Shown here piece by piece: positions 1 through 10,017 of a stretch of 64,000 nt of DNA. Below the pieces are notes generated by a model. That model made no database searches. It saw only the letters and a list, made by a program, of their open reading frames with translations, and was not told the DNA's origin. The stretch comes from Symbiodinium natans (Eukaryota > Sar > Dinophyceae > Suessiales > Symbiodiniaceae): contig CAJNDS010002206.1 in NCBI GenBank assembly GCA_905221605.1, forward strand, positions 413,226-477,225, in the 5' to 3' direction. The number at the start of each line of letters is the position of its first letter. The stretch's first letter is position 1. A program made the translations under genes and the position numbers.

Positions 1-573
1 GCTTGCTGTTGTCCATTCATGCAAGTCGAATGGTCATGGCATAATTTCGCGCTTTCGCAATCCGTTTGCGAACGAGGGCGGCTTGCTCCGTGACTCACTC
101 GCACAACTTGCCGTTGCGCTGCCTTGCCAAGGCCAAAGGGCACCGAACCTTGCATGTGTCCGGGTTTCGCATCTCATGAATGGAACCAAGACGTCCTGTG
201 GTCAACATTTTTTCTTCAAATTTATTGACACAGTTTCCCGGACAGTTTTGGATTCATGCAATATCCAAATGGCAAGGCCTACTAATTCTTAAGGGACTGC
301 ATGACCTCTGATGATTGCCATTTCATGCTCAAGTTGGCGTTCGGCAAACATTGGTGTTGTGGGCAAGGTCAAGTGCCATTGATTTCTAAGCCCAACAGGT
401 CGGCAACTTTGACATTCGACATACAAATCATTCCAAAGTTGGGAGCGCTACGACTTTCATTTGCTTGTATCCAATTGCAAAGCTAGCACATGGTGTCCAG
501 GCGCGATGTTCAGTGTCATGATAATCTTAGTTTTTGATGCGATGCGTGAGGTTATTGGACTATTCCGAGGGAG

Positions 574-645
574 GTCCCAACGACCCACGCACCACCTTCA
601 ACGACTTGCGCAAATGGCTTACGGCTGTCAAGGAGGATTGTCGTG
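574..645 (+). CDS. Short coding exon, unidentified
   Basis: A + strand open stretch begins right after an AG at 572-573 and reads GPNDPRTTFNDLRKWL followed by TAVKED. The charged, helical composition and the AG|G acceptor mark it as a likely exon. The pattern TTFNDLRKWL resembles the helix after the TxF element of Rab-type small GTPases, but no P-loop, switch or NKxD motif is visible nearby, so I do not name a family. It could belong to the same transcript as the exon at 812. Confidence 0.35.
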
Positions 646-811
646 GGATCGAAACTTTCAGCTTACGGTCGGGCTTCTGATGCCATCGCATCAGGCAAAG
701 TGTTGGTGTCATACAGTCACTGGGTTTATCGATGTCATGTCTTGGCCTGTGAGCCGGTTCAAGACAAAACGCCGATGACTGCTGCAGGAACTTTCCCCTT
801 GGGGTTGGCAG

Positions 812-868
812 GCCTACGACGCAGAGTTCCGAGAGCGAATGCAGGCTCTGCTCGACCAGCTTGTGGAG
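812..868 (+). CDS. Short coiled-coil exon, unidentified
   Basis: The exon opens directly after the AG at 810-811 and encodes AYDAEFRERMQALLDQLVEH, an amphipathic helix with hydrophobic residues spaced as in a coiled coil. A stop follows about 10 codons later, so the exon must be spliced out before about 890. This is the first of many similar + strand helical exons in the window. The protein family is unknown. Confidence 0.4.
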
Positions 869-1067
869 CATTTTTCATGTTTGTGAACCTTGGTGATAAG
901 AAGTCAACCAGGCTGAAAAAAAGCTGTACGCCATGAACGGCCTGCCCAACAGCGGTGCGCAACCGCAGGACCGTCATTGAGTTCCAGCGCTTATGCTGTA
1001 GGCAGTTTGTCGTTGTATGTTTGTGAGGATGGTGTCATCCAGGGAACCCCATTGTGGCAAGAAAGGC

Positions 1068-1070
<3 letters not shown>

Positions 1071-1103
<33 letters not shown>
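1071..1103. repeat. (TG)n microsatellite
   Basis: About 16 uninterrupted TG units. The flanks show no recognisable gene. Confidence 0.95.
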
Positions 1104-1106
<3 letters not shown>

Positions 1107-2192
1107 GGCGCGCTGTTGCACCTTAGCTATTTCTCGGGTTTGTGGTAGGCTCGACCAGATGTTGCTCGTAGAGCACTTAAAGAGGAAGGCGCCGTCCTTG
1201 GAACATAATGCTAGGTTTTCCTCTGCAGTACGTGGCTTGCTTTGAAGGTCATGGTAGCTCACACAGCGTTCACCGAAGCCACGGATTTGTTGCTGAAATC
1301 GCACGCGTGGTTGGTGAAGGCTGGATCTGCTGTTGTGAGGCATGTTTTCATTGTTGACAAGCAAAAAAATGTGCAGCGGTCAGGATTCGCTACTGGCTGA
1401 CAAATTCGCTGAATGCGACCGGGCTTCATGGAGACGTGCGTAAGCGGGTCGATAGCCAACTGGTCGTCCCAAGGCATCTCACGGGTGCCGCCGAGTCAGC
1501 ATGACAGAATCGATTTGCTACAGGTCGTGCCGGCCCCAACCTTTAGAACCTTGTGTTGCTATCACTTGCTATCACTTGCTATCTCTCCATTCTGTCCATG
1601 ATGTGCATCTTCAAACATGACAATGCTGGAGTTTTTCAGCGGCTCTCGTGCTGGAGAAGATTGTCAGGCAGCAGCAAGCATGTGTCAGCATAGTTTTAGT
1701 CTAGTCCTTGTTTGGTAGCAGCTCGTTACCTATCCATAACGTACAGCAGTCTTCCTTGCGTCCAGTCACAGCAAATGTCAACCAAGCTGTTCACGGACCA
1801 GAAGCCCTTGCTGCGCAAGTATGTTCCAATTCCCACATTCACTCGGTGTGTTGCTCTCATGACTGTCGTCGTTGGTGGTGGTACAGGTTGGGTCTGTCGA
1901 TACGGGGCTTGATTGAAGCATGCCAGGGATTCGGCTTGGTTTCGCAGTGTTTCATCTGCACCGCATGCTTCTCAACAAAAAGCTGAGCGTGTTGGTCTTA
2001 CTGGTGGAAGCCCATGTGGTCCTTGATGTAGGCATGGGCCGGGTCTTGTCAAGCAATGGCATGGTCGACTCACCGGCGCTGACAAGTTTCACAGGGCTCC
2101 AAAGTGCTCAAGGCTTTCGCAAGTTTTGATTTCCGTTGGCAGCATGTTCCGACTTGCCAATGCTGGACTGCGAGATGTGTTTGTCCCATCAG

Positions 2193-2252
2193 GTGAGGCA
2201 AGAAGACTGCTACGCTCGGCGTTGGTGGACGTGGGGGCTATCACAAAGGCTA
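2193..2252 (+). CDS. Helical-repeat exon, short divergent member
   Basis: After the AG at 2191-2192 the frame reads GEARRLLRSALVDVGAITKA. Phase (two bases, then codons), length (60 nt) and pattern (R, A and V spacing ending in KA) resemble the 66-nt exons at 5144, 8357, 8600, 8873, 9127 and 9697. It looks like a diverged member of that exon family, lying upstream of the main array. Confidence 0.4.
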
Positions 2253-2273
2253 GGATTGCGCTTACACATTCGA

Positions 2274-2327
2274 TCTCCCTCTCCCACTCCCTCTCCCTCT
2301 CCCTCTCCCTCTCTCTCTCAGTCTCTA
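2274..2327. repeat. CT-rich (CTCCCT/CT) microsatellite
   Basis: A run of CTCCCT-type units grading into pure CT. It sits between the helical exon ending near 2252 and an exon starting at 2352, so it probably lies inside an intron. Confidence 0.9.
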
Positions 2328-2351
2328 TATACATATATGACTATCTGGCAG

Positions 2352-2445
2352 GAGGAGGCCGCGGCAGCAGAGCCCAAAGATGCGGTCTTGGCCTCCTTGA
2401 AGTCGATGGATCATCAGCTGAAGCCCAAGCTTCTCGCGTGTGTGT
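2352..2445 (+). CDS. Probable exon, Ala/Glu-rich helix
   Basis: After the AG at 2350-2351 the frame reads EEAAAAEPKDAVLASLKSMD, then HQLKPKLL, an acidic/alanine-rich helix. A second frame is also open here, so the frame choice rests only on composition. The donor site is not certain. Family unknown. Confidence 0.35.
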
Positions 2446-2730
2446 TTCAAGTTCCTATTGCCGCGCCGATCAGATACGAGCTTGACCGTGCATCTCTGGA
2501 GAAGGACGTCGCGGGTTTGCCTTCGTGTTAGCCGGATCAGATGGCTTCTTACTGGCATTGTTGAGGGCAAGACGGGGCAGATGACTTGTGAAGGAATGTG
2601 GGTCGGTGAAAGCTTGCCATGCTTTGGACTTGCATGGCCGGAATGTGAGAGGACATTCGAGCTCGCCGGAAAGATGCTTATGATGATGGCCGTGGCTCCG
2701 AGCTGCCAAGTGAAGAGAGAGTTCCGACAC

Positions 2731-2835
2731 CTGCAGAGGCTGGAGTCATTGTTTCTGGTTCGACGTGAGAGTTGCTTGGCTGCTGCACTTGCTTTTCAGA
2801 TCGCCCACCAGTTGATGCAGAGCCTGGCCAGCACA
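2731..2835 (+). CDS. Probable helical exon
   Basis: Open + strand stretch whose central part reads RRESCLAAALAFQIAHQLMQ and then SLAS. It has a strongly amphipathic alanine/leucine pattern comparable to the helical units of the array at 5-10 kb. Exact splice sites were not resolved. No family assigned. Confidence 0.35.
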
Positions 2836-4902
2836 CAAGTTCGGAACTGTGGAGCTGTCCCGTGCATGACTCCGTAAGCTCAAAAACTTTGCCCGAGGGC
2901 AGGTGACTATGGGACCGGGCCGCCGTACCCGATCGAGGGTCAGCAGCTATGTTGCGAAGAAGCAGAAGAAGAGTTGAATTCGCGTTGAGTTCGCTGCTTT
3001 GCGGAAGGTACGCCTGCCCCTCCGTGGAGGCGGCAAGGTCTCGAGGGCACCGACAATGTGACTGTCCAAACGGACCACACGGCCGGGCCATTTGGCTTGC
3101 TTGTCTTGGTGCCTCTGTGCGTCGTTGTGATGGGCTGCAGCACAGCTCAGCACAGCTTGCCCTATCTGCATGTGCACTGTAGAAGCAGGATGATGTCACT
3201 CGTGTCCTATGCCGGGTGCATTTTCTTGCCGCAGGTGATTGGCAAAGGCGGCTTGCTTCCGGGTGTTTGCGCAGAGTCAGTACCGCACTTATCTCGGGGC
3301 GGGTGGCTGCTGTTCCCTTCTCTGCAGGAGAAAGTACCGAGCTGATCCGGTGCTTCAGTGGAGAGGGAGTGGAGCAGCAATGTGGGCCATTGTACAAAAT
3401 GGACCGCTGAAGTCGTGATGCATGAGCTTCTTATGCTTGTTGGTGCGCGGTGAAAGCTTGAATTTTGAATGCATTTCAAGGACGTGAATGCTGTGAAGGA
3501 GGAAGACGACAGCCTACTTTCAGGGTTGGGCTATGCCCCTTGCCGAATTTCATCTTCTCTTCGAGGAAGCTCTAGGCTCTCTGTGCTTTGCTCTGAGGGC
3601 GGGCCTCTAACCAGCGGCCGGGCAGCCTGCATACTGCAAGCCACTGTTGCCCTCCTCAGGCACTCGTCCAGCCAGGTGCACTCTTTGTACTCCTTACAGC
3701 CGTCAGCTCGGGCAGGCCAGGCAGGCCATCATCAGGCTTGCCGCCTGCTGCTGCCCTAGCTGGGATGCGTGATCGAGCCGTGTTCCGGCTCGTAGGCTGC
3801 TTTGCAGGTTGCTTGGCATCTGCCGACTGTGAAGCATTGCTGGAAAGGCTGCCGCCAAGCAGCGTTGGCAGGCTTTCCTGTGTCCCAGTTGCAATGAGGT
3901 TTCAATGTGCATGTGCGCTGTGAACCAGCAGAGTCTGTAGACAGCGATTCAGAAGTTCTGGGTCCTCCTGCCCGTCGTCGTGCTTTCAGCTTTGAGGTAA
4001 ATGCACTATGTGCCGTGCGCAAGAGACGTTCGCTCATGCGGCAAGAAAAACAGACCGCAGCAACACATGGTATCCCACGTGATGTGGTGGTGGCAGGCGG
4101 CATGTTGGTCAACATCAAAGTCTGGGATTAAGCTTGTGTCTTCTGTTTTTGACCTCCAAGGCGCTGAAAAACTCGCGCGAGGAGACCAAGGCTGCCAAAG
4201 CCGAGTTCCACGAGTACAAGGCTCAAATGCGTATCGGCGTGCCATGGGTTGTGATAAGTAGATGTTGCGTCGTCCGAATAGCAGAATGATGACATCCACA
4301 AAGCTGCTGTCATGAAGTATGGCCGCGATCAATAGGCAACTATTTCTTCTTGCCTCGTTCATAAGTCCGCCAAACACGGTGCGCTGCTGCATCGCCAGGT
4401 CCGGCAGCAGATCCAGCGCCAGGAATCGCTGGAGTGAAGTTCTTGAAATCTTGTTTTCATGCCTGGCCCGTTTAGATAATCTTCTAGAACATGGCATACA
4501 GGTGAAAGATCGCGACAATCTCTTTGTCTGAAGCTGTAGGGTCAGCTCCGAAGCCGAATTCGCCTCTGTTTTGGCTCGCAGCTTGCGTTGCTGAGTTGTA
4601 AAGTGTATACATAGATGTAGGTATGTATATACACGTACACAATGTGCCTTAGAGCTGGCTTTAGTTGCAGCTTCGGCTCTGATTGTTTTCCAGGATTCGA
4701 ATGGATTTTCCAACATTAAGCTTTCTGCTTGTGCTGGGCAGAGACGTTTCCGAGTTTTCTCCCCAACTTCTTCCAATGGCACTCCAGCCAGCCGCGTCTG
4801 CATACGTGCAGAATTTGCTGGTGAGGGCAACCTGGCATGACTAGGGCTTTGGTAGGTTCTGTTTCAGGAGACCTGGAGAGCCTCACACATGTGGAGCTGT
4901 AG

Positions 4903-4972
4903 GTGATCTCGGGACGCCCTTTGGCGGAAGAGTGCGCGCAGCAATATGTGCAAAGCCTCGTGCGGAAGGCAG
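4903..4972 (+). CDS. Helical-repeat exon (copy A, first type)
   Basis: The acceptor AG at 4901-4902 leads into VISGRPLAEECAQQYVQSL followed by VRKA. The exon appears to end after AAG GCA G, before a GC donor at 4973. The same exon is present at 8133-8202 with a few substitutions, and the encoded helix matches the pattern of the 66-nt exons (A, C-A, V and terminal KA positions). The end phase (1) is compatible with the start of the exon at 5144. Confidence 0.55.
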
Positions 4973-5143
4973 GCGTTTTGTGCGAGATGGAACATGTTTG
5001 TTGCCGCGGTCACTGGCACTGTCGCGTGATGGAATCGTTGTCCAGACCTTCGCCGCCGCTATCGATGGTGCGAAGACCCTATCTTGCTGTTTGTTTTGCA
5101 TCACGTCTTGCGTGAGGGCTACGGGTGATCTGTGCCGGTGCAG

Positions 5144-5209
5144 GTACAGCGCGGGAGGTTGCAGCTTTGTACGCCCGCGAGGCAGTGAACGGCTTAGTGG
5201 AGAAGGCCG
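5144..5209 (+). CDS. 66-nt helical-repeat exon, copy 1
   Basis: The acceptor AG at 5142-5143 is followed by two bases completing a Gly codon, then TAREVAALYAREAVNGLVEKA, ending one base into the next Gly codon before a GC donor at 5210. Length is 66 nt and phase 1-1, so such exons can be added or removed without disturbing frame. Homologous exons of the same length and phase start at 8357, 8600, 8873, 9127 and 9697. The protein would be a string of 22-residue amphipathic helices; its function is unknown. Confidence 0.6.
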
Positions 5210-5396
5210 GCCCGGTGGATCTGGTGATGTGTGAATAACGGCAACAAATGTGAAACCTGCGGTGGTATTGGGGTTGATAAGTGGGGGTTAGGTTTAAAGG
5301 TTTAGTGTGAAGACCCTCCTCGTGGCGGGAGTGAGGTCTGGCTGCACACTCAATCAGGCTGCTGTTCGGGTTCACAATCAGTGAAGGCAGTGTGCG

Positions 5397-5426
5397 GCAT
5401 GTCGCTTCGGCATGTCGCTTCGGCAT
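5397..5426. repeat. 13-bp tandem repeat (CATGTCGCTTCGG)
   Basis: Two full copies and part of a third copy of CATGTCGCTTCGG in direct tandem. Confidence 0.8.
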
Positions 5427-7478
5427 GTTTGGAGGTACCTGCGCATGCGTTCAAGTTTTGGAAGCTGCAGCCTGCTGCGGCTTGTGCACCGCCCATTGCC
5501 TTCCCACAGCATTCCTGTGATCCCGCACACGGTGCCTGCTCCTCGAGGCATACCAAAGGCTGCCTTTATCGCGCCCGACATCTGCGCTTGCCCGGTGGCC
5601 TTTGGTTGGCAGCCGGTCTCGCAGTGGCCGCTCAGCTTGATGGACTCTCCGAGTGCTTGGCCGGGTGGACGCGAAGTGTGTGTCATTGCCGAGCGTATCT
5701 GCCGCTTCTCGGTTATGGAGCGCTCTGACACACACAAGGTCACGCCCATCAAGTGTGAGGTTTCAGATCAGCAGGCCGCAAGTCAGGTGCCAAGTCCCAG
5801 TCAAGTCCCCTTTTCGGCACAGGCCTCCACGCGCAAGCAGCCCGTCTGCGTCTCTCATTACCGTTGATGATGACAGTCCTGTGGCCGACAATTCCACGTC
5901 TTTGCCTCCTCGGTTGCCGCGCCCGCTCCCTCTGTCCTTCCGTCTTGTCGCGATCTGCCCTCCAGTTGAGCAAGGTGCTACTGTTAGGGTGGCTTGAATA
6001 AGTTACCCCCCTCCCCCTTCCCCCCAAACAGTTTGCGGTTCTCCCCTCAGGAAAAACGCTGGGTCGCGGGGGCCTTCTGGCTCGAGGGTTGGATTGGTGG
6101 GCTGTGGCTCGGGCTCCCCTCATGGCTCCCCGTTGCTCCCTTTCACGGCTCCGTGGACCGTTGGCCTTTCCGAAGCTCCTGGGTGCTGCATGGGTGGGTC
6201 GCGGGGGCCGAAAAGCTCTCCGTTGGCTCCTTGTGGCGTCATGGCGGGGAACTGGGCCTCTGTGGCTTTCTTGGTGGCTCGCAGTGTTTCCTTCCCTTGC
6301 TCGTGAATCCCATGATGCTGGGTCGGGTGAGCCGCGGTGCCTGGGCTCGCTTCATGGCTTTGGCTGCCTTCAGGCAATTGGTCAGTATGGCTCTCTGTGT
6401 GGCTACTTTACAGCTGGGGTACAGCCACAAGCTGGGCTCCCTAAGATTTGTTCGCCAAGCCTGTGCAAGCTTGCTATACAAGAGTCTTGTTGGCAGTCGC
6501 GCGGACAAAATGTTAATCTTCGCTGTGGTTGCCCCGAATCTAGCACGGAGAGGAGCAAGTTTTCCCGCACACGTGCCAAGACCTGTGTGCTAGAAGCAGA
6601 CCGCTTGGCTGTTGCAGGTTGTTGAAAGCACGAAACTAAACGCAAAAGTTTCTCATGTTCGAACAGGTTTAAACAAGTACGAATGTGCATGTTGCGATTG
6701 TACAACTTGGAAAGAAGCACCATGAACATGCGAAGCTGTACGCAAAAGTACGAAACAGCTTCGCAGCTTGAAAGCAGACACCAGAAAACAGGACACCGCA
6801 CTCGGCTTTTCCCACAAGCTCCGTGCGAAATCCAAGCAACACAGGTTCTGAACAAAACTTTTGAAAGTTGAACATGCTCTTGGACCGGGATCCCCCGGCC
6901 AGCTGAAAATTATAGTTGTGACCCCATTTATACATGCTGCGCGATGAAGTGTCGCTGAGCATCGTCGCTCCTGTTGATTCCTCCCGCGTCCGCTCAGTCA
7001 TTCTAACGACGGCGGGTGAGTGGCACCCGGCATCATCTTGCCGAGTGCTGCCTGCATTTTGTGAGGGCTCCGGGTTGCCTCGGTTTTTTGGCTGAGCCAT
7101 CCGGGCTCACACCTGCCCCGGTTCCGCAATACTCAATGCGCGCTGGCAGTGCACCTGCGGGGTTGGGTCTGCGACCGTAAGGCCTTGCGAGCCGCCCGAT
7201 CTTCTCCGATGTTCCCTCCGCAGGTTAGGTTCTGCGGTAGTGCCTCACCCTCCCTGTGCGTTTAGGTTTTCCCTTTTTTCGTGCTTTCGCAGGGCAGGCT
7301 TAGAAGCTGTGTTTGAGGACCCCAGCCAATCTTCCAGCACTCTGCTTTTTGCTTGTGCAGGGCGGAGGCGAGTTTGCTCCCCAACTTCCTGCAGCAGCAC
7401 CTCAGCCAGCCGAGTCCGTGCAGGCTTCGCCGGTTAGGGCAACCTGGCATGATTGGGGCTTTGGCGGTGGATTCTTTT

Positions 7479-7628
7479 GGGCTGCGTATTGATTTTTATC
7501 CTGATGGTGTTTTTCCTTATTCTTTCTGGGCCGGGGTTTTTCGGGGGTTATTCTGCGGGTTTCTTCAGCCAAAGGTTTGGCAGTTTATTCTCACGTTATT
7601 TTGAGGTTTTTTTCTTATTCCCACTGTC

Positions 7629-7659
<31 letters not shown>

Positions 7660-8076
7660 CCCCCCCCCCCCCCCCACCACCACCCCCCCTCCCTCCCCCC
7701 GACCCACCCCCCCACCTCAACCCACCAGCCAGACAAACCCTTCCAACATTTCCACATATCCCACCATTCCCACCACTAGCATTCCCAGCATTCCACTTCC
7801 ACCTCCCACCATTTCCTGCCCATGTTGCCACCCACCCTCATCCCCACCATTGCACACCATTCATCACCCGCAATCCCCCCATTACTCGATATCCCACAAC
7901 TTACTCATTGCCCACCACTACGCATCACTACCACCAAAATCCCGCCGCTAGAGCTAGACATTCGCTACCATTCCTCACCATTTTCACCATTCCCCCCTTA
8001 CCCGCCAGTACCAGCCACCATGTACCGACAGAGAATACGGAAAAACACCCCGATAATATTTAAAAACACCATGCCC
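7479..8076. mobile_element. MITE-like insertion with terminal inverted repeats
   Basis: A ~598-bp block absent from the homologous copy at 4700-5260. Both ends are related in inverted orientation: each starts GGGC and has GGTGTTTTTCC about 30 bases in, followed by TTATTCT on the left and GTATTCT (as complement) on the right. Direct repeats GATTCTTTT (7470-7478) and GATTCTCTT (8077-8085) flank it, matching GGTTCTGTT at the empty site. A ~9-bp target duplication with long imperfect inverted ends would fit a Mutator-like non-autonomous element. The interior is a poly-C/CCACCATTCCC low-complexity tract and holds no credible gene. Confidence 0.6.
7630..8000. repeat. Poly-C tract and CCACC-rich low-complexity block
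   Basis: Near-pure C from 7630 to 7675, then degenerate C-rich units of the CCACCATTCCC type to about 8000. It forms the core of the inserted element described at 7479-8076. The long proline-rich reading frames here result from the composition and are not genes. Confidence 0.85.
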
Positions 8077-8132
8077 GATTCTCTTTGAGCAGACGCGGAC
8101 CTGTGGCTGGCCTATCACGTTTGGAGCTGCAG

Positions 8133-8202
8133 GTGATCTCGGGACGCCCTTTGGCGGAAGAGTGCGCGCACCAATATGTGCAAGGCCTCGTGCAGAAGGC
8201 AG
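8133..8202 (+). CDS. Helical-repeat exon (copy B, first type)
   Basis: Second copy of the exon at 4903-4972: acceptor AG at 8131-8132, encoded VISGRPLAEECAHQYVQGL then VQKA, GC donor at 8203. Reading frame and boundaries are conserved between the copies while the intron sequence differs more, which supports coding function. Confidence 0.55.
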
Positions 8203-8356
8203 GCAAGCGCCCTGCACGAGCTGGAGATACTTCTTGTTGCAGTGGGCACATTGGCACTGTCACGTGATGGCCAGACTTTCGCTGCCGCGGCTATCGATGG
8301 TGCGAAGACCCTATCTTGCTGTTTGTGCGGGCCACAGGCGATCTGTGCCTGTGCAG

Positions 8357-8422
8357 GTACAGCACGGGAGGTCGCAGCGTTGTGTGCCCGAGAAGCAGTG
8401 AAAGGCTTTGTGGAGAAGGCCG
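8357..8422 (+). CDS. 66-nt helical-repeat exon, copy 2
   Basis: Acceptor AG at 8355-8356, then TAREVAALCAREAVKGFVEKA in the same phase as the exon at 5144, ending before a GC donor at 8423. This is the best representative of the 22-residue unit. Most differences from copy 1 leave the helix pattern unchanged. Confidence 0.6.
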
Positions 8423-8599
8423 GCCTGGATCTGTGAACGAGAACAGTTGTCAAAACTGCTCTTTCCCGACTTGTGGTATCTGAAGGCAAAGGCTCGACAG
8501 TCTGTGCAGGAGGATTCATCAGGCAGTGAGTCACAGCATGTCAGACATACCAGCTCGTACCAGTCGGCTTGGGTCCCCACACCCAAGAGATCTGGCCAG

Positions 8600-8665
8600 G
8601 GCGCGAGCGAGAAGTGGCAGCTGCTTGTGCTCGAGTGGCTGTTTCTCGGTATGTCGAGAAGGCAA
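8600..8665 (+). CDS. 66-nt helical-repeat exon, copy 3
   Basis: Acceptor AG at 8598-8599, two bases, then REREVAAACARVAVSRYVEKA. The Ala, Cys-Ala-Arg, Val and terminal EKA positions line up exactly with copies 1 and 2, and the distance from acceptor to the KA codons is again 66 nt. Confidence 0.6.
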
Positions 8666-8872
8666 GAGCGTTCTTGTGCAACATCTCCGTCGTCCTTAGT
8701 TTTTTTTACTTTTCTGTGGGAATTGCGTGATGTGCCGTAGCTGTCGTTTCTGGTGTTCGTCTACTGGATTTGCCAGGCATCGGCGCATGCAGCCAGGGCT
8801 GCTCGCTCTGAAGGTCGGGAGTGGGCAGTGCGCCGCCCCACGCACACAGCCATGTCAATGTAGTGATTGCAG

Positions 8873-8938
8873 GACCTGGACGAGAGGAAGCTGCCTCTTG
8901 TGCAAAGGCAGCTGTCGCCAACTGGATTGCCAAGGACA
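8873..8938 (+). CDS. 66-nt helical-repeat exon, copy 4
   Basis: Acceptor AG at 8871-8872, two bases, then PGREEAASCAKAAVANWIAK, a diverged unit with the same C-A, A-V and I-x-K spacing. The end around 8938-8940 fits a GC donor (AG|GC). Confidence 0.5.
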
Positions 8939-9126
8939 GGCTGTTCGTCAGCTTGTGCTGTCCAGACTAGAGAAGAGGCTCATGGTATCTCATACGAAGA
9001 GGCATCCGAGGGTGCCAGAAGAGAAGGCAGGGCACAGAACACAGTCTTCCGGAATCCTGTGTGCTTCCTGGCCCGTAAGAGAATGGGCACCACGTACTGC
9101 ATGTCTAATGCACATGCCCACGGCAG

Positions 9127-9192
9127 GTCCGGAGGGCAAGCTGGCCGCAGCCTGCGCAAGAGTGGCAGTGGCGCGCTTCGTCGAGAAGGCCT
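9127..9192 (+). CDS. 66-nt helical-repeat exon, copy 5
   Basis: Acceptor AG at 9125-9126, two bases, then PEGKLAAACARVAVARFVEKA. The unit aligns residue by residue with copies 2 and 3. The donor is unclear because no GT, GC or GA occurs exactly at the expected base; the exon may extend a few codons further, to a GA near 9200. Confidence 0.5.
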
Positions 9193-9696
9193 CACAGAGC
9201 CGAGGAAGAGCAAAAGGACTGTTGTGACATGTTGTGATGTTCATATGATGTTTATTCTTGTTTCATATTGTTCAAAATGTTGTCTCTGGCAGGCCAAGGA
9301 AGCTGCCCGAGTGCAAGGCCGGGCTTGACTGTTACGTACGCCAGTGGATTCTGGGGTGACTGCAAATGTTTGACCATTGAAGTTTCTTGAAGTTTATTGA
9401 TGTGAGTCATGTGTTGGTCTTGGCTGTCGTGCACGTTCGATTATTCGATGAGGCCAGCTGGACAGAGCCAGTGATCGAGTTCCTGAATTTGTGAAGCGTC
9501 ACGAGAGCAAGGCCGATCAGATGACAGAGGTGTACAGAGGTCATCGTGTGAGAAAAAAATTGAGCAACCTTGAGAACATTTTGACTCAGCATTTTTCCAG
9601 GCTTTTGAGGAGGCGCTCGCTCGAGGCGCTTGCTCAACGCAGTGCCGCCAGTGCCGCAATGTGTCGCAAGCGGAGCACATCACCAAACCAGTGCAG

Positions 9697-9762
9697 GCGA
9701 CGAGCGGCAAGTTGCAGCTTTGTGCGCGCGGTATGCGGTGAAACAGTTTGTGGCCAAGGCAC
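9697..9762 (+). CDS. 66-nt helical-repeat exon, copy 6
   Basis: Acceptor AG at 9695-9696, two bases, then DERQVAALCARYAVKQFVAKA. Another full-length unit, in phase with the previous ones. A shorter related exon (GTRSVRSTIEKAAHRQRLET) begins at 9950. Confidence 0.6.
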
Positions 9763-9949
9763 CTGCAGACTTCATGGATTTTCATTGCATATGCAAGCAG
9801 TCCATGTTCAGTGACTGTGCAGCATGCAAAATGTTCCCAGCACTCTACGGGAGAGGCATCAGATGCGGTTCGTGAGCAAGGCTTTCCTCGCTGACCCAAA
9901 GCTCCGGCGATTGTTGAAGCAACTTGAAGTTGGCTGTGGTCGATCGCAG

Positions 9950-10017
9950 GCACACGCTCTGTGCGCAGCACCATCGAGAAGGCAGCTCACCGCCAACGGC
10001 TTGAAACTCTCCTGAAA
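9950..10017 (+). CDS. Helical exon ending the repeat array
   Basis: Acceptor AG at 9948-9949, two bases completing Gly, then TRSVRSTIEKAAHRQRLETL and LKL. It starts in the same phase as the 66-nt exons and contains an IEKAA echo of their ends, then continues as a basic helix. Possibly the last unit of the array joined to the next domain. Confidence 0.4.

Larger units (their letters stand above)
4700..5260 (+). repeat. Segmental duplication, copy A (empty site)
   Basis: The stretch 4700-5260 is clearly homologous to 7325-8458. Shared landmarks include a TTTCTGCTTGTGC-type stretch, a GGGCAACCTGGCATGA stretch, the exon starting GTGATCTCGGGACGCCC (4903 and 8133) and the 66-nt exon (5144 and 8357). 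Copy A lacks about 600 bp that copy B carries between its GGGCTTTGG and GGACCTG landmarks. It therefore shows the uninterrupted pre-insertion site, around GGTTCTGTT at 4855-4863. Confidence 0.8.
7325..8458 (+). repeat. Segmental duplication, copy B (carries insertion)
   Basis: Homologous to 4700-5260 (copy A) over its flanks and both exons, but split by the element at 7479-8076. In copy B, an exon-like stretch beginning after AG near 7360 encodes a Pro/Ala-rich segment (PQLPAAAPQPAESVQASP); its counterpart in copy A near 4760 has diverged. Confidence 0.8.
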
